A stretch of 33,435 nt of DNA from Streptomyces sp. SID14478 (GCF_010548525.1 NZ_JAAGMG010000666.1:1-33435); one strand, 5' to 3'. Counted from the stretch's first letter, positions 14,506-23,615 are shown. Notes: generated from the sequence alone by a model not told the origin. A program made the numbers and translations.

Positions 14506-15492
14506 ATGTTCGCCTACACCGTGCGCCGCATCCTCGTCTCGATCCCCGTCATGATCGCGTCGACGTTCATCGTCTTCCTCGTCGTCGTCAACGCCGGCGA
14601 CCCCGTAGCCAACTTCGCCACCTCCCGGCAGCCCGCCCCCAGCAAGGCCGCCGTCGCCTCCTTCGCCCACCACATCCACGCCGACCAGCCGGTCGTCGAA
14701 CGCTACTGGCACTGGATCACCGGAGTGCTCGGCGGCGACTTCGGACCGTCCGTGCAGCCGAACCTCGACATCGGCCACGACCTGTTCAGCCGGTTCCGGG
14801 TGACGCTCGTCCTCGTCGTCGCCGCCATGGTGATCGCCCTGATCCTCGCCGTGGCCTGCGGCGTCTACAGCGCCGTGCGCCAGTACTCGGTCTCCGACTA
14901 CCTCATCACCTTCGTCGGGTTCCTGTTCCTCGCGATGCCGGTCTTCTGGTTCGCGGTCCTGCTCAAGCAGGGCGGTGTCCAGCTGAACGACGCCACCGGC
15001 AGCAGCTTCCTCGGCACCATCGGGGAGAAGTCGCCGTACCTCGACGTCGACACGTTCGGCAACCGGTTGAGCGACCGCATCGGCCATCTCGTGCTGCCCG
15101 TCATCACCCTGGCACTCGTCTCCTTCGCCTCCTGGACGCGCTACACCCGGGCCTCCATGCTCGAAGTCCTCGGCAGCGACTACGTACGCCTCGCGCGCGC
15201 CAAGGGGATCCGCCGCCGCAAGGTGCTCACGCACCACGCCCTGCGCACCGCCCTCATCCCGCTGACCACCGTCGCCGCCCTCGACGTGGCCCAACTGATC
15301 GGCGGAGTCGTCATCACGGAGACGATCTTCCAGTGGCACGGCATGGGGGAGATGCTCGTCCAGGCGGCGACCACGGTCGACGTCTACCGCACCATGGCGT
15401 GGCTGCTGCTCTCCGCCGTCGTGGTCATCGCCTTCAACCTCGTCGCCGACCTGCTGTACGCCGTACTCGACCCGAGGATCCGTTATGACTGA
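14506..15492 (+). CDS. Oligopeptide-type ABC transporter permease (DppB/OppB-like)
   Basis: The 328-residue membrane protein has an N-terminal segment (about 8-30) and several further hydrophobic helices. The cytoplasmic EAA loop reads YVRLARAKGIRRRKVLTHHALRTALIP (in parts, about 226-252), the contact point with the ATPases. The overall order matches DppB-class permeases. The ATG follows an AGGGAAGGG site. Its last codons overlap the next permease start by 8 nt (ATGACTGA), which indicates translational coupling. It forms the channel together with the second permease. Confidence 0.92.
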   Translation: MFAYTVRRILVSIPVMIASTFIVFLVVVNAGDPVANFATSRQPAPSKAAVASFAHHIHADQPVVERYWHWITGVLGGDFGPSVQPNLDIGHDLFSRFRVTLVLVVAAMVIALILAVACGVYSAVRQYSVSDYLITFVGFLFLAMPVFWFAVLLKQGGVQLNDATGSSFLGTIGEKSPYLDVDTFGNRLSDRIGHLVLPVITLALVSFASWTRYTRASMLEVLGSDYVRLARAKGIRRRKVLTHHALRTALIPLTTVAALDVAQLIGGVVITETIFQWHGMGEMLVQAATTVDVYRTMAWLLLSAVVVIAFNLVADLLYAVLDPRIRYD

Positions 15493-16405
15493 CCTCCAGG
15501 CCCCGGGTGCCACCGGCGGCGAACTGCCCCGCGCCGAGCACGAGTTCACCGTCCGGGAACGCACGCAGGGGCAGCTGATCCTGCGCAGGTTCCTGCGCCA
15601 CCGCGCCGCGATGATCAGCCTCACCGTGTTCGTGCTCATCGTGCTGTGGGCGTTCATCGGCCCGCACCTGTGGCACTACTCGTACGGGAAGTACACCTCC
15701 GACAACTCCCAGGCCCCGTCCGCCAAGCACCCGTTCGGGACCAACTCCTCCGGCTACGACGCGTATGCCCAGGTGATGCGCGGCACCCAGACCTCGCTGA
15801 AGATCGCCATCATGATCGCGCTCGGATCGACCGTCGTCGGCGCGATCTGGGGCGCCATCGCCGGGTTCTACCGAGGGCTCGTCGACGCGGTGCTGATGCG
15901 CATCTCCGACCTGGTGCTCACGCTGCCGCTGCTGGCCATCGCGCTCGTCATCTCCTCGCGCAGCGGCGGAAGCTGGTACTGGATCGCGCTCGTCATCGCC
16001 GGGCTCACCTGGGCGTACGTCTCCCGCGTCGTGCGCTCCACGGTGATGTCGCTGCGCGAGAAGGAGTTCGTCGAAGCGGCGCGGGCGCTCGGCGCCTCGG
16101 ACACCCGGATCATCTTCCGGCACCTGCTGCCCAACGCGCTGGGCCCGATCATCGTGAACGCCACGATCCTGGTCGCCACCGGCATCCTCACCGAGACGGC
16201 CCTGTCCTTCCTGGGCTTCGGCGTGCAGCCGCCCGACACGTCCCTGGGTCTGCTCGTCGCCCAGGCGCAGACGGCGGTCGACACCCGGCCGTGGCTGTTC
16301 TACATCCCCGGCGCGTTCATCATCGTCATCGCACTGACCATCAACTTCATCGGCGACGGGTTGCGCGACGCGTTCGACCCGCGACAGCAGAGGGTGCGCC
16401 AATGA
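15485..16405 (+). CDS. Oligopeptide-type ABC transporter permease (DppC/OppC-like)
   Basis: The 306-residue protein has the DppC-type cytoplasmic N-terminus (about 1-38), a first helix near 39-58, a short periplasmic part with HPFGTNSSGYDAYAQVMRGTQTSL, and a five-helix core. Its EAA loop is FVEAARALGASDTRIIFRH (about 195-213). The start overlaps the previous stop by 8 nt and its own stop overlaps the next gene in ATGA, so all four distal genes are tightly coupled. It pairs with the DppB-like permease. Confidence 0.92.
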   Translation: MTDLQAPGATGGELPRAEHEFTVRERTQGQLILRRFLRHRAAMISLTVFVLIVLWAFIGPHLWHYSYGKYTSDNSQAPSAKHPFGTNSSGYDAYAQVMRGTQTSLKIAIMIALGSTVVGAIWGAIAGFYRGLVDAVLMRISDLVLTLPLLAIALVISSRSGGSWYWIALVIAGLTWAYVSRVVRSTVMSLREKEFVEAARALGASDTRIIFRHLLPNALGPIIVNATILVATGILTETALSFLGFGVQPPDTSLGLLVAQAQTAVDTRPWLFYIPGAFIIVIALTINFIGDGLRDAFDPRQQRVRQ

Positions 16406-17559
16406 CCTTTCGGGACAAAGGAGTCGACGGGCGCGTCGAGTCGGTGCGGCCCACCGAGGAGACCGTCCTTGAGGTCGACGCGCTGCGCGTGGAGTTCCCC
16501 ACCGAGGACGGACCGGTCCGGGCGGTGCGCGGGGTGTCCTACCGCCTGGAGCGGGGTGATTCCCTGGGCATCGTGGGGGAGTCCGGGTCCGGGAAGTCGG
16601 TGACCGCGCTCGCGGTGATGGGGCTGCTGCCGAACACCGCCCGGGTGCACGGCTCCGTCCGCTTCCAGGGCACGGAGCTGCTCGGCCTGAGCGACGCGGG
16701 CCTGTCCGACGTGCGCGGCAGCGGCATCGCCATGATCTTCCAGGACCCCATGACGTCCCTCAACCCCGTGTACACCGTGGGCCACCAGATCACCGAGGGC
16801 CTCCTGCGCCACAACCCGGGCCTGTCCCGGCGGGCCGCGCGCGACCGGGCCGTCGACCTGCTCGCCACCGTCGGCATCCCGCATCCGCGGCGGCGCGTCG
16901 ACACGTACCCGCATGAGCTGTCCGGCGGCATGCGCCAACGCGTCGTCATCGCCATCGGCATGTCCAACGACCCCGCGGTGATCATCGCCGACGAGCCCAC
17001 CACCGCGCTCGACGTCACGGTGCAGGCCCAGATCCTGGAGGCCCTGGAGACCGCGCGCGCCGAGACCGACGCCGCGCTCGTCCTCATCACTCACGACCTG
17101 GGTGTCGTCGCCGGGCACACCGACCGGGTCGCCGTCATGTACGCGGGCCGGGTGGTCGAGACCGGCTCCGTCGAGGAGATCTTCTACGCGCCGCGCATGC
17201 CGTACACCCTCGGCCTGCTCGGCTCGTTGCCCCGTATGGACCGGGCGGACGACGGCGAAGGAGGGCAGGAGCGGCTCACCCCGATCACCGGGTCCCCGCC
17301 CTCGCTCCTGAACATGCCGCCCGGCTGCCCGTTCGCGCCGCGCTGCCCGATGCGCGAGGACCTCTGCGACCGGGACGAGCCGGCCCTGCGCATGACGGGC
17401 GTGCCCGCCCACCGCAGCGCCTGCCACTTCGCCGAGCGGCTCGTCGACACGGAGGCGGCGGAGGTGTTCGCCGCGGAGGGCGCCGACGCCGCCGCCCTGG
17501 CCCGGATCGCCGCCGAGGAGCAGGCGCCGACACCGTCGCAACCGGAGGACACGGTATGA
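16402..17559 (+). CDS. Oligopeptide ABC transporter ATP-binding protein (DppD/OppD-like)
   Basis: The 385-residue ATPase has Walker A GESGSGKS (59-66), Q-loop Gln114, signature LSGGMRQR (173-180), Walker B VIIADEPT (193-200) and the H-loop in LITHDLG. Its C-terminal oligopeptide-ABC extension holds four Cys ([15 protein letters not shown] plus a later SACHF). In related mycobacterial OppD this region carries an iron-sulfur cluster, and these cysteines are placed to do the same. A further ~45-residue Ala/Glu-rich tail follows. ATGA overlaps on both sides link it to its neighbours. It works as a heterodimer with the next gene product. Confidence 0.93.
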   Translation: MTFRDKGVDGRVESVRPTEETVLEVDALRVEFPTEDGPVRAVRGVSYRLERGDSLGIVGESGSGKSVTALAVMGLLPNTARVHGSVRFQGTELLGLSDAGLSDVRGSGIAMIFQDPMTSLNPVYTVGHQITEGLLRHNPGLSRRAARDRAVDLLATVGIPHPRRRVDTYPHELSGGMRQRVVIAIGMSNDPAVIIADEPTTALDVTVQAQILEALETARAETDAALVLITHDLGVVAGHTDRVAVMYAGRVVETGSVEEIFYAPRMPYTLGLLGSLPRMDRADDGEGGQERLTPITGSPPSLLNMPPGCPFAPRCPMREDLCDRDEPALRMTGVPAHRSACHFAERLVDTEAAEVFAAEGADAAALARIAAEEQAPTPSQPEDTV

Positions 17560-18578
17560 GCGCGCAGGGCGAGCCCGTCCTTGAGGTCCGCGACCTCGTC
17601 AAGCACTTCCCGGTGCACTCGCGGGGCGTGGTGCGCCGCCGCGTCGGGGACGTGCACGCCGTGTGCGGCGTCTCTTTCGACCTGTACGCCGACGAGACCC
17701 TCGGGCTGGTCGGGGAGTCGGGCTCCGGCAAGACGACGACGGCGCGCACCCTGCTCAACCTGGAGCGCGCCACCTCGGGCACCGTCTCCTACGGGGGGCG
17801 CGAGCTGACCGGGCTGAGCAGACGTCAGATGCGGCCGCTGCGCGAGGAGTTGCAGATCGTCTTCCAGGACCCGTACGCCTCCCTCGACCCGCGGGTGACC
17901 GTCCAGGAGATCGTCGCCGAACCGCTGCGCATCCACGGGCGCTACGACGCGGCCGGGCGCGCCCAGGTGCGGGAGCTGCTGCGCCTGGTGGGCCTCAACC
18001 CGGAGCACGGCAACCGCTTCGCCCACGAGTTCTCCGGCGGGCAGCGCCAACGCATCGGCATCGCCCGGGCGTTGGCGCTGCGGCCCCGGATCATCATCCT
18101 CGACGAGCCGGTCTCCGCCCTCGACGTCTCCATCCAGGCCGGCATCCTGAACCTGCTGATGGACCTGCAGTCCGAACTCGGCCTGTCGTTCCTCTTCGTG
18201 GCGCACGACCTGTCGGTGATGCGGCACGTCGCGCACCGGGTGGCCGTGATGTACCTCGGCCGGATCGTGGAACTCGCCCCGACGCACCAGCTGTTCGCCC
18301 GGCCCTCCCACCCCTACACCCAGGCCCTGATCTCCGCGATCCCGCTGCCCGACCCGCGCAAGGAGCGGGCCCGGCGCCGGATCATCGTCGAGGGCGACGT
18401 GCCCAGCCCCATCAGCCCGCCCAGCGGCTGCCGCTTCCGCACCCGCTGCCCGAGGTTCGCCACCCAGCTCACCGAGAGCGAGCGGACCGCCTGCGTGGAG
18501 CAGACGCCCGAACTCGCCGACCGGGGCACCGGTGCCCCGGTGGCCTGCCACTACGCGCAGCCCGTCCGACTCCTGTGA
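17556..18578 (+). CDS. Oligopeptide ABC transporter ATP-binding protein (DppF/OppF-like)
   Basis: The 340-residue ATPase has Walker A GESGSGKT (53-60), Q-loop in [13 protein letters not shown], signature FSGGQRQR (159-166) and Walker B IIILDEP (179-185). The first signature residue is Phe instead of the common Leu, a tolerated change in this class. The C-terminal extension again has spaced cysteines ([20 protein letters not shown]). The ATG follows GGAGG by 7 nt and overlaps the preceding stop (ATGA). It is the last gene of the importer, and its stop lies 3 nt from the stop of the convergent MBL gene with no hairpin between. Confidence 0.93.
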   Translation: MSAQGEPVLEVRDLVKHFPVHSRGVVRRRVGDVHAVCGVSFDLYADETLGLVGESGSGKTTTARTLLNLERATSGTVSYGGRELTGLSRRQMRPLREELQIVFQDPYASLDPRVTVQEIVAEPLRIHGRYDAAGRAQVRELLRLVGLNPEHGNRFAHEFSGGQRQRIGIARALALRPRIIILDEPVSALDVSIQAGILNLLMDLQSELGLSFLFVAHDLSVMRHVAHRVAVMYLGRIVELAPTHQLFARPSHPYTQALISAIPLPDPRKERARRRIIVEGDVPSPISPPSGCRFRTRCPRFATQLTESERTACVEQTPELADRGTGAPVACHYAQPVRLL

Positions 18579-18581
18579 GTC

Positions 18582-19319
18582 TCAGCCGAGCGGATATCGG
18601 GCCGCGGCCGCCCGCAGCGCCTTCGCGGCCCCGCCCGCCACCGGGTCGCCGTGCCCGAAGCAGGCCACGTCGCTGTCCAGCGCCGCGAGCCGGTGGAAGG
18701 AAGCCACGGCCTGCGCCCGGTCGAGGTTGAACACGCCGAGGATCACCTGCCCGTCCACCGGCGACGCGGCCACCGCGTCACCCGTGAACAGGACGCCGTG
18801 CTCGGGCAGTTCGAGCGCGATCGAGCCGTCGGTGTGCCCCGGGACACCGACCACCCGCGCCCCGCCCCCGAAGTCCAGGACGTCCCCGTCGGCCAATTCC
18901 CGTACGGCGTCCGGGAGTACGGGACATGCCGGAACCGGTGGCAGCCGGGCCAGGGCCTGGGCATGGAGCAGGCGCTCCCCGTCCTCGTGGACCGGCCCGG
19001 GCCCCTGCTCGACGCCCCGCACGAACGGCGCGTCGAGACGGTGCGCGCAGACCTCCGCCCCGCTGAGCCGCGCGAACTCCCCGGCGCCGCCCGCGTGGTC
19101 CTCGTGGAAGTGGGTCAGCACGATCCGCCGTACGTCCTCGGGGGCGTACCCCCAGTCGCGTACGACGTCGGCGATCGGCTGTCCGGCCCCGGCCGCGCCC
19201 GCGTCGATCAGCGTCAACTCGCCCCCGTCGCGCCAGAGACAGGCCTGCCCCACGGGGAAGCGCAGGAGGCGCAGGCGCGGTGTGAGGTCGATCGTGTCCG
19301 TCGGCGCGTAGGTCGTCAT
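18582..19319 (-). CDS. Metallo-beta-lactamase-fold hydrolase
   Basis: The 245-residue protein has the metal-binding motif THFHEDHAGG (His70, His72, Asp74, His75). Later ligands lie in GVPGHTDGSIAL (His in PGHT), FTGDAVA (Asp) and CFGHGDPV (His). This is the full dinuclear set of the family, whose members hydrolyse thioesters, lactones or other esters; the substrate is unknown. No signal peptide is present. There is no ribosome site: TACGGT ends 6 nt before the ATG, suggesting a leaderless transcript. It reads away from the M20 gene's terminator and converges on the ABC operon. Confidence 0.87.
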   Translation of the reverse strand: MTTYAPTDTIDLTPRLRLLRFPVGQACLWRDGGELTLIDAGAAGAGQPIADVVRDWGYAPEDVRRIVLTHFHEDHAGGAGEFARLSGAEVCAHRLDAPFVRGVEQGPGPVHEDGERLLHAQALARLPPVPACPVLPDAVRELADGDVLDFGGGARVVGVPGHTDGSIALELPEHGVLFTGDAVAASPVDGQVILGVFNLDRAQAVASFHRLAALDSDVACFGHGDPVAGGAAKALRAAAARYPLG

Positions 19320-19331
19320 GCCGCGACCGTA
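19320..19331 (-). promoter_or_regulatory. -10 element for leaderless transcription of the MBL gene
   Basis: On the minus strand TACGGT (19331-19326) is followed by six bases and the ATG at 19319. The -35 is weak. Confidence 0.45.
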
Positions 19332-19359
19332 GGACGGCCACGGTCCCGACGACGTACGA

Positions 19360-19383
19360 CTCGGCTCTCGGCAGAGAGCCGAG
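19360..19383 (-). terminator. Hairpin terminator of the M20 peptidase gene
   Basis: A perfect 10-bp stem (19360-19369 with 19374-19383) with a GGCA loop lies 12 nt beyond the M20 stop codon, in the gap before the MBL gene. Confidence 0.8.
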
Positions 19384-19394
19384 AGCGGGCTGCC

Positions 19395-20759
19395 TCAGTG
19401 CGCGGCGGCCGCGTACTTCTGCAGGAACAGGGCCTCCGCGACCGACAGCCGTTCCAACTCCTCGGGAGAAACACTCTCGTTGACCGCGTGGATCTGCGCC
19501 TCCGGCTCGCTCAGACCGATCAGCAGGATCTCCGCCTGCGGGTACAGCGACGCCAGCGTGTTGCACAGCGGGATCGAGCCGCCCTGGCCCGCGTAACTCA
19601 TCTCTTGCCCGTCGTACGCCTCACTCATGGCGTCCGCCAGGGCGGCGTAGGCGGGGCTGGAGGTGTTCGCACGGAACGGCTGGCCCTGGCCGACCTGCTC
19701 GGTCCGCACCCGGGCGCCCCACGGGGTGTGCGCCTCGATGTGCGCCCGCAGCAGCTTCGTCGCCTCGGCGGCGTCGACGCCCGGCGGCACCCGCAGGCTG
19801 ACCAGCGCGCGAGCACCGGCCTGCACGGACGGCGTCGCGCCGACCACCGGCGGGCAGTCGATGCCGAGGACGGTCACCGCGGGCCGCGCCCAGATGCGGT
19901 CGGCGACGGTGCCCGAGCCGATCAGCTCCACGCCGTCGAGCACCTTCGCGTCGCCGCGGAAGGCGTCCTCCTCGTACTGCAGCCCGTCCCAGGACGCGGC
20001 CGACTCCAGGCCGTCGACGGTCGTCGAGCCGTCCTCGGCGCGCAGCGAGTCCAGCACGCGGACCAGCGCCGCCAGCGCGTCGGGAGCGGCGCCGCCGAAC
20101 TGGCCGGAGTGCAGATTGCCTTCGAGGGTGTCGACCTGCACGCGCACCAGGGTCATGCCGCGCAGCGTGGCCGTCGCGGTCGGCAGGCCGGCCTTGAAGT
20201 TGCCGGCGTCGCCGATGACGATCGTGTCGGCGGCCAGCAGCTCGGGGTGCTGCTCGGCGTAGCGCTCGAGGCCGCCGGTGCCCTGCTCCTCGGAACCCTC
20301 GGCGATCACCTTGACGTGCACCGGAACGCCGCCGTTCGCCTTGAGGGCGCGGATCGCCAGCAGGTGCAGCAGGACGCCGCCCTTGCAGTCGGCGGCGCCG
20401 CGCCCGTACCACCGGCCGTTCTCCCGCTCGGTCAGTTCGAAGGGAGGCGTCGCCCACGCCGCCTCGTCCAGCGGCGGCTGCACGTCGTAGTGCGCGTAGA
20501 GCAGCACCGTCGGCGCGCCCGCGGGGCCGGGCAGGAAGCCGTACACGGACTGCGTGCCGTCCGGGGTGTCGAGCAGCGCGACGTCCTCGAAGCCCTCGGC
20601 GCGCAGCGCGTCCGCGACCCAGTTGGCGGCGCCCTCGCTCTCGCTCTTCGGATACTGGTCGAAGTCCGCCACCGAGGTGAAGGCCACCAGTTCGGTCAGC
20701 TCGGCCTTCGCGCGAGGCATGAGCGAGGTGACGGTCTCGGCGATCGGATGCGGCGACAT
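19395..20759 (-). CDS. M20-family dipeptidase/metallopeptidase
   Basis: The 454-residue enzyme has the M20 di-zinc set: His90 and catalytic Asp92 in LLYAHYDVQP, bridging Asp124 in GAADCKGG, general base and ligand Glu157-Glu158 in EGSEEQG, Asp184 in VIGDAGN, and the late His in QIHAVNE. The lid domain lies between about 210 and 320. The sequence class matches dipeptidases of the CNDP/PepV type that cleave dipeptides in the cytosol. GAGGAG lies about 7 nt before the ATG. A peptide importer is encoded nearby, which makes a shared role in peptide use plausible but unproven, since the genes are on opposite strands. It is divergent from the flavoprotein gene. Confidence 0.92.
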   Translation of the reverse strand: MSPHPIAETVTSLMPRAKAELTELVAFTSVADFDQYPKSESEGAANWVADALRAEGFEDVALLDTPDGTQSVYGFLPGPAGAPTVLLYAHYDVQPPLDEAAWATPPFELTERENGRWYGRGAADCKGGVLLHLLAIRALKANGGVPVHVKVIAEGSEEQGTGGLERYAEQHPELLAADTIVIGDAGNFKAGLPTATATLRGMTLVRVQVDTLEGNLHSGQFGGAAPDALAALVRVLDSLRAEDGSTTVDGLESAASWDGLQYEEDAFRGDAKVLDGVELIGSGTVADRIWARPAVTVLGIDCPPVVGATPSVQAGARALVSLRVPPGVDAAEATKLLRAHIEAHTPWGARVRTEQVGQGQPFRANTSSPAYAALADAMSEAYDGQEMSYAGQGGSIPLCNTLASLYPQAEILLIGLSEPEAQIHAVNESVSPEELERLSVAEALFLQKYAAAAH

Positions 20760-20903
20760 GGGCACGCTCCTCGTGGGTGCGACGTTGTGCAGGGTGTGGC
20801 GATGATCCTCCCACAGAGGCTCAGCCGGACGCCCGCCGTAGGATGCCGGACAGGGGCGGCGGCAGGCATTCCCAGACAGGCGATTCGGGAGCAGTAGACC
20901 AAC

Positions 20904-22127
20904 GTGAGCAGCGAGAAGTCGACGGGCGGCAACGACATGGACGACGAGCGGACCGTGGAGGTGTGGGACGTCGTCGTGGTGGGCGCCGGGCCCGCGGGGG
21001 CGTCCGCCGCGTACGCGGCCGCGGTCGCCGGACGCAGCGTCCTGCTCCTGGAGAAGGCGGAACTGCCTCGCTACAAGACGTGTGGCGGCGGCATCATCGG
21101 CCCGTCCCGGGACTCCCTCCCGCCGGGCTTCGAACTGCCGCTGAAGGACCGGATCAACGCGGTGACGTTCTCCCTGAACGGCAAGTACACGCGCACCCGC
21201 CGCTCCCGGAACACGCTGTTCGGGCTCATCAACCGGCCCGAGTTCGACGCACAGCTCGTGGAGCACGCGCAGAAGGCCGGCGCCGAGCTGCGCACGGGCG
21301 CCACGGTCTCGCGCGTCGAGCAGCACGGCTCGGCGGTGCCCGACCGGCGCACCGTCGCGGTGGTCCTGCAGGACGGTGAGACGGTGCTCGCGCGGTCCGT
21401 GGTCGGCGCCGACGGCAGTGCCAGCCGGATAGGAGCACACGTCGGGGTCAAGATGGACCAGGTCGACCTGGGCCTGGAGGCGGAGATCCCGGTGCCGCAG
21501 GCGGTCGCCGACGACTGGCGCGGCCGCGTCCTCATCGACTGGGGTCCGATGCCCGGCAGTTACGGCTGGGTCTTCCCCAAGGACGACACCCTGACCGTCG
21601 GCGTGATCTCGGCCCGGGGCGAAGGGGCGGCCACCAAGCGGTACTTGGAGGACTTCATCGGGCGGCTCGGCCTCGCCGGGTTCGAGCCCGCGATCTCCTC
21701 CGGTCACCTGACGCGCTGCCGCGCCGACGACTCGCCGCTCTCCCGCGGCCGTGTCCTGGTCTGCGGCGACGCGGCGGGCCTGCTCGAACCCTGGACCCGC
21801 GAGGGCATCTCGTTCGCGCTGCGCTCGGGGCGCCTGGCGGGGGAGTGGGCGGTGCGCGTCTCGGAGGCGCACGACGCGGTGGACGCCCGCCGCCAGGCCC
21901 TGAACTACGCGTTCGCCATCAAGGCGGGACTCGGCGTCGAGATGGCCGTCGGCAAGCGCATGCTCACCGTCTTCTCGCGTAAGCCGGGCCTGCTGCACGC
22001 GGCGCTCACCGGGTTCCGGCCCGCGTGGAACGCGTTCGCGAAGATCACGCGGGGCACGTCGTCGCTCGGTGAGCTGGTGCGCACGCATCCGGTGGCGGGG
22101 CGGGCCCTGTCGCGGCTGGACCACTGA
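20904..22127 (+). CDS. FAD-dependent oxidoreductase, geranylgeranyl reductase family
   Basis: The 407-residue flavoprotein has the FAD dinucleotide loop GAGPAG (27-32), the LLEKAELPRYKTCGGG segment typical of the geranylgeranyl reductase group, the DG motif in VVGADGSASRIG and the GD motif in VLVCGDAAGLLEPWTREGI. Members reduce isoprenoid chains of lipids or quinones; others hydroxylate or halogenate small molecules. The GTG start has GGGAG 13 nt upstream; ATG 20937 is an alternative without a better site. The first ~18 residues are polar. It stands alone between the divergent M20 and the convergent deazaflavin enzyme, so its substrate is not hinted at by neighbours. Confidence 0.87.
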   Translation: MSSEKSTGGNDMDDERTVEVWDVVVVGAGPAGASAAYAAAVAGRSVLLLEKAELPRYKTCGGGIIGPSRDSLPPGFELPLKDRINAVTFSLNGKYTRTRRSRNTLFGLINRPEFDAQLVEHAQKAGAELRTGATVSRVEQHGSAVPDRRTVAVVLQDGETVLARSVVGADGSASRIGAHVGVKMDQVDLGLEAEIPVPQAVADDWRGRVLIDWGPMPGSYGWVFPKDDTLTVGVISARGEGAATKRYLEDFIGRLGLAGFEPAISSGHLTRCRADDSPLSRGRVLVCGDAAGLLEPWTREGISFALRSGRLAGEWAVRVSEAHDAVDARRQALNYAFAIKAGLGVEMAVGKRMLTVFSRKPGLLHAALTGFRPAWNAFAKITRGTSSLGELVRTHPVAGRALSRLDH

Positions 22128-22157
22128 GGCCGGCGCGGCCGGGGTGGCAGTGCCTCC

Positions 22158-22619
22158 TCAGCTCGTGCGGTCGATGCGGAAGACGGGGTGGTCCGGTGCG
22201 ATGTGCCGGATCTCGTCGTCGGTGGAGTGGGGGGTCACGCCCTTGAAGAACACACCGAGCTCGACCTTCCACAGGGTGATGTAGGCGCGCAGCACCGCCA
22301 CCTTCACCGGGTCGTCGTCGGTGAGCTCGACCGCCGCGAACTGCTCGGTCTTCTTGCCGTGCCGCAGCTCGCCGCCGCCGGCGGCACGCATGTTGTGCGT
22401 CCACTGCACGTGGCCGCGCGGCGCGACGAGGTACTGCTCGCCGTCGACGGGCAACGGGTTGACCGGGGTGGTGCGCCACTCGCCGGTCTTGCGGCCGCGC
22501 ACGGCGAGCACCCTTCCGCCGCGGAAGTTGAAGCCGCGGCGGACCAGGAAGGCCATGGAGCGGTTCATGACGTTGACGGTGAACCAGCCGGGCTTCTGCA
22601 CATGTACGGACGCGGACAT
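22158..22619 (-). CDS. Deazaflavin (F420)-dependent nitroreductase-family protein
   Basis: The 153-residue protein belongs to the DDN-like split-barrel family that uses reduced F420. Typical features are LAVRGRKTGEWRTTPVNPLPVDGEQYLVAPRG (in parts, about 38-70), the WTHNMRAAGGGEL phosphate-binding segment (about 73-85), and a C-terminal helix with FFKGVTPHSTDDEI. Its physiological substrate is unknown; relatives reduce quinones and nitro compounds. AGGGGA lies 5 nt before the ATG. It is divergent from the TetR gene, and two matching palindromes lie between them, so TetR repression is very likely. Confidence 0.87.
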   Translation of the reverse strand: MSASVHVQKPGWFTVNVMNRSMAFLVRRGFNFRGGRVLAVRGRKTGEWRTTPVNPLPVDGEQYLVAPRGHVQWTHNMRAAGGGELRHGKKTEQFAAVELTDDDPVKVAVLRAYITLWKVELGVFFKGVTPHSTDDEIRHIAPDHPVFRIDRTS

Positions 22620-22640
22620 GAGATCCCCTAGACAGTCAGT

Positions 22641-22659
22641 GCGAGAGCGGTGCTCTCGC
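22641..22659. promoter_or_regulatory. TetR operator 1
   Basis: GCGAGAGC-GGT-GCTCTCGC is a perfect palindrome with 8-nt arms around GGT, 22 bp from the nitroreductase start. The core AGAGCGGTGCTCT recurs in operator 2, and a half-site GAGAGC follows at 22662-22667. Confidence 0.75.
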
Positions 22660-22694
22660 TTGAGAGCAGTCTGCACCGGATCGGCGCCCCAAAG

Positions 22695-22711
22695 CAAGAG
22701 CGGTGCTCTTG
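22695..22711. promoter_or_regulatory. TetR operator 2
   Basis: CAAGAGC-GGT-GCTCTTG repeats the centre of operator 1 with 7-nt arms, 60 bp before the TetR start. A further half-site GTGCTCTG stands at 22741-22748. Paired sites suggest control of both divergent genes. Confidence 0.75.
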
Positions 22712-22770
22712 TTTGTGTGCGGCGCGCTGCATTGTGTGCAGTGCTCTGAATTCGTGGGACACTGCCTCGC

Positions 22771-23508
22771 ATGAGTACGAGCCGCAGCACATCCCCGCAG
22801 GCCGCCTCGCGCACCACACAAGGAGCCCGCGCCCGCGCCCGGCAGGAGATCACCGCCGCCATCAAGGACGAGGCGCGCAGACAACTCGCCGTCGACGGCG
22901 CCGCCAAACTGTCCCTGCGTGCCGTCGCCCGCGAACTCGGCATGGTCTCCTCGGCCCTGTACCGCTACTTCCCCAGCCGCGACGACCTGTTGACGGCCCT
23001 GATCATCGACGCGTACGACTCGATGGGCGCGGCCGCGGAGGAGGCGGAGGAGGCGTTCCGCGCGACGGACGAGCAGCCGACGCCGGCCCGGCGCTGGCTC
23101 GCCGTCTGCCAGGCCGTACGGGCGTGGGCGCTCGGGCATCCGCACGAGTACGCGCTCATCTACGGCTCACCCGTGCCCGGGTACACCGCACCGACGACCA
23201 CGGTCGCGGCGGCTTCCCGGGTCGGCGTGCTGCTCATCGCCCTCGTCCGCGAGGCCTACGAGGGCAAGGGCGTGGCACTGCCGCCGCTCTCGCCCGGAGT
23301 GCGCGCCGAGGCCGAGCGGATGACCGCCGACCTCGCGCCCGACCTGCCGCCGGAGGTGGTGGCCGCGCTGGTGGCCGCGTGGGCGCAGTTGTACGGGCTC
23401 GTCGGGTTCGAGCTGTTCGGCCAGTTCAACCGGGTCGTCGAGGACCGTGCCGCGTTCTTCGCGCACGCCGCGGCGGGCCTTGCGCACGGGGTCGGCCTGG
23501 TGCGCTAG
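22771..23508 (+). CDS. TetR-family transcriptional repressor
   Basis: The 245-residue protein has a TetR helix-turn-helix (about 22-78: ITAAIKDEARRQL, LSLRAVARELGMVSSALYRYFPSRDDLL). A larger helical ligand domain follows, including the segment ARRWLAVCQAVRAWALGHPHEYALIYGSPVPGY that is typical of TetR C-terminal domain family 13 (WHG). A polar, Ser/Thr/Arg-rich N-terminal arm of about 20 residues precedes the HTH. It is divergent from the F420-dependent reductase, with two clear operators between, so it likely represses that gene and itself. The inducer is unknown. No strong ribosome site precedes the ATG. Confidence 0.92.
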   Translation: MSTSRSTSPQAASRTTQGARARARQEITAAIKDEARRQLAVDGAAKLSLRAVARELGMVSSALYRYFPSRDDLLTALIIDAYDSMGAAAEEAEEAFRATDEQPTPARRWLAVCQAVRAWALGHPHEYALIYGSPVPGYTAPTTTVAAASRVGVLLIALVREAYEGKGVALPPLSPGVRAEAERMTADLAPDLPPEVVAALVAAWAQLYGLVGFELFGQFNRVVEDRAAFFAHAAAGLAHGVGLVR

Positions 23509-23538
23509 GACGGTCTGCCCCTGTTGAGGCCGCCGGAC

Positions 23539-23558
23539 CGTACTCCCCGGGGAGTACG
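23539..23558. promoter_or_regulatory. 20-bp perfect palindrome upstream of the histidine kinase gene
   Basis: CGTACTCCCCGGGGAGTACG is a perfect palindrome centred about 67 bp before the kinase ATG and 40 bp after the TetR stop. Its position suits an activator site for the response regulator encoded downstream. It could also act as the TetR terminator, although there is no loop. The assignment to the response regulator is inference. Confidence 0.5.
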
Positions 23559-23603
23559 CGTGATCACCTCGCCCGGCTGACGCCCCTCGGGGCCCGGGCG
23601 CCT

Positions 23604-23615
23604 TAGCGTGGCGAC
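23604..23615 (+). promoter_or_regulatory. -10 element for leaderless transcription of the histidine kinase gene
   Basis: TAGCGT (23604-23609) is followed by six bases and ATG 23616; there is no good ribosome site. The best upstream CTGACG is 21 bp away, so the -35 is poor, which fits an activated promoter. Confidence 0.45.

Noticed and set aside
19395..22124. Long minus-strand frame through the flavoprotein gene as a fused M20 protein
   Set aside because: The M20 start at 20759 has a good ribosome site and family-like N-terminus. The rest is antisense to the FAD gene.
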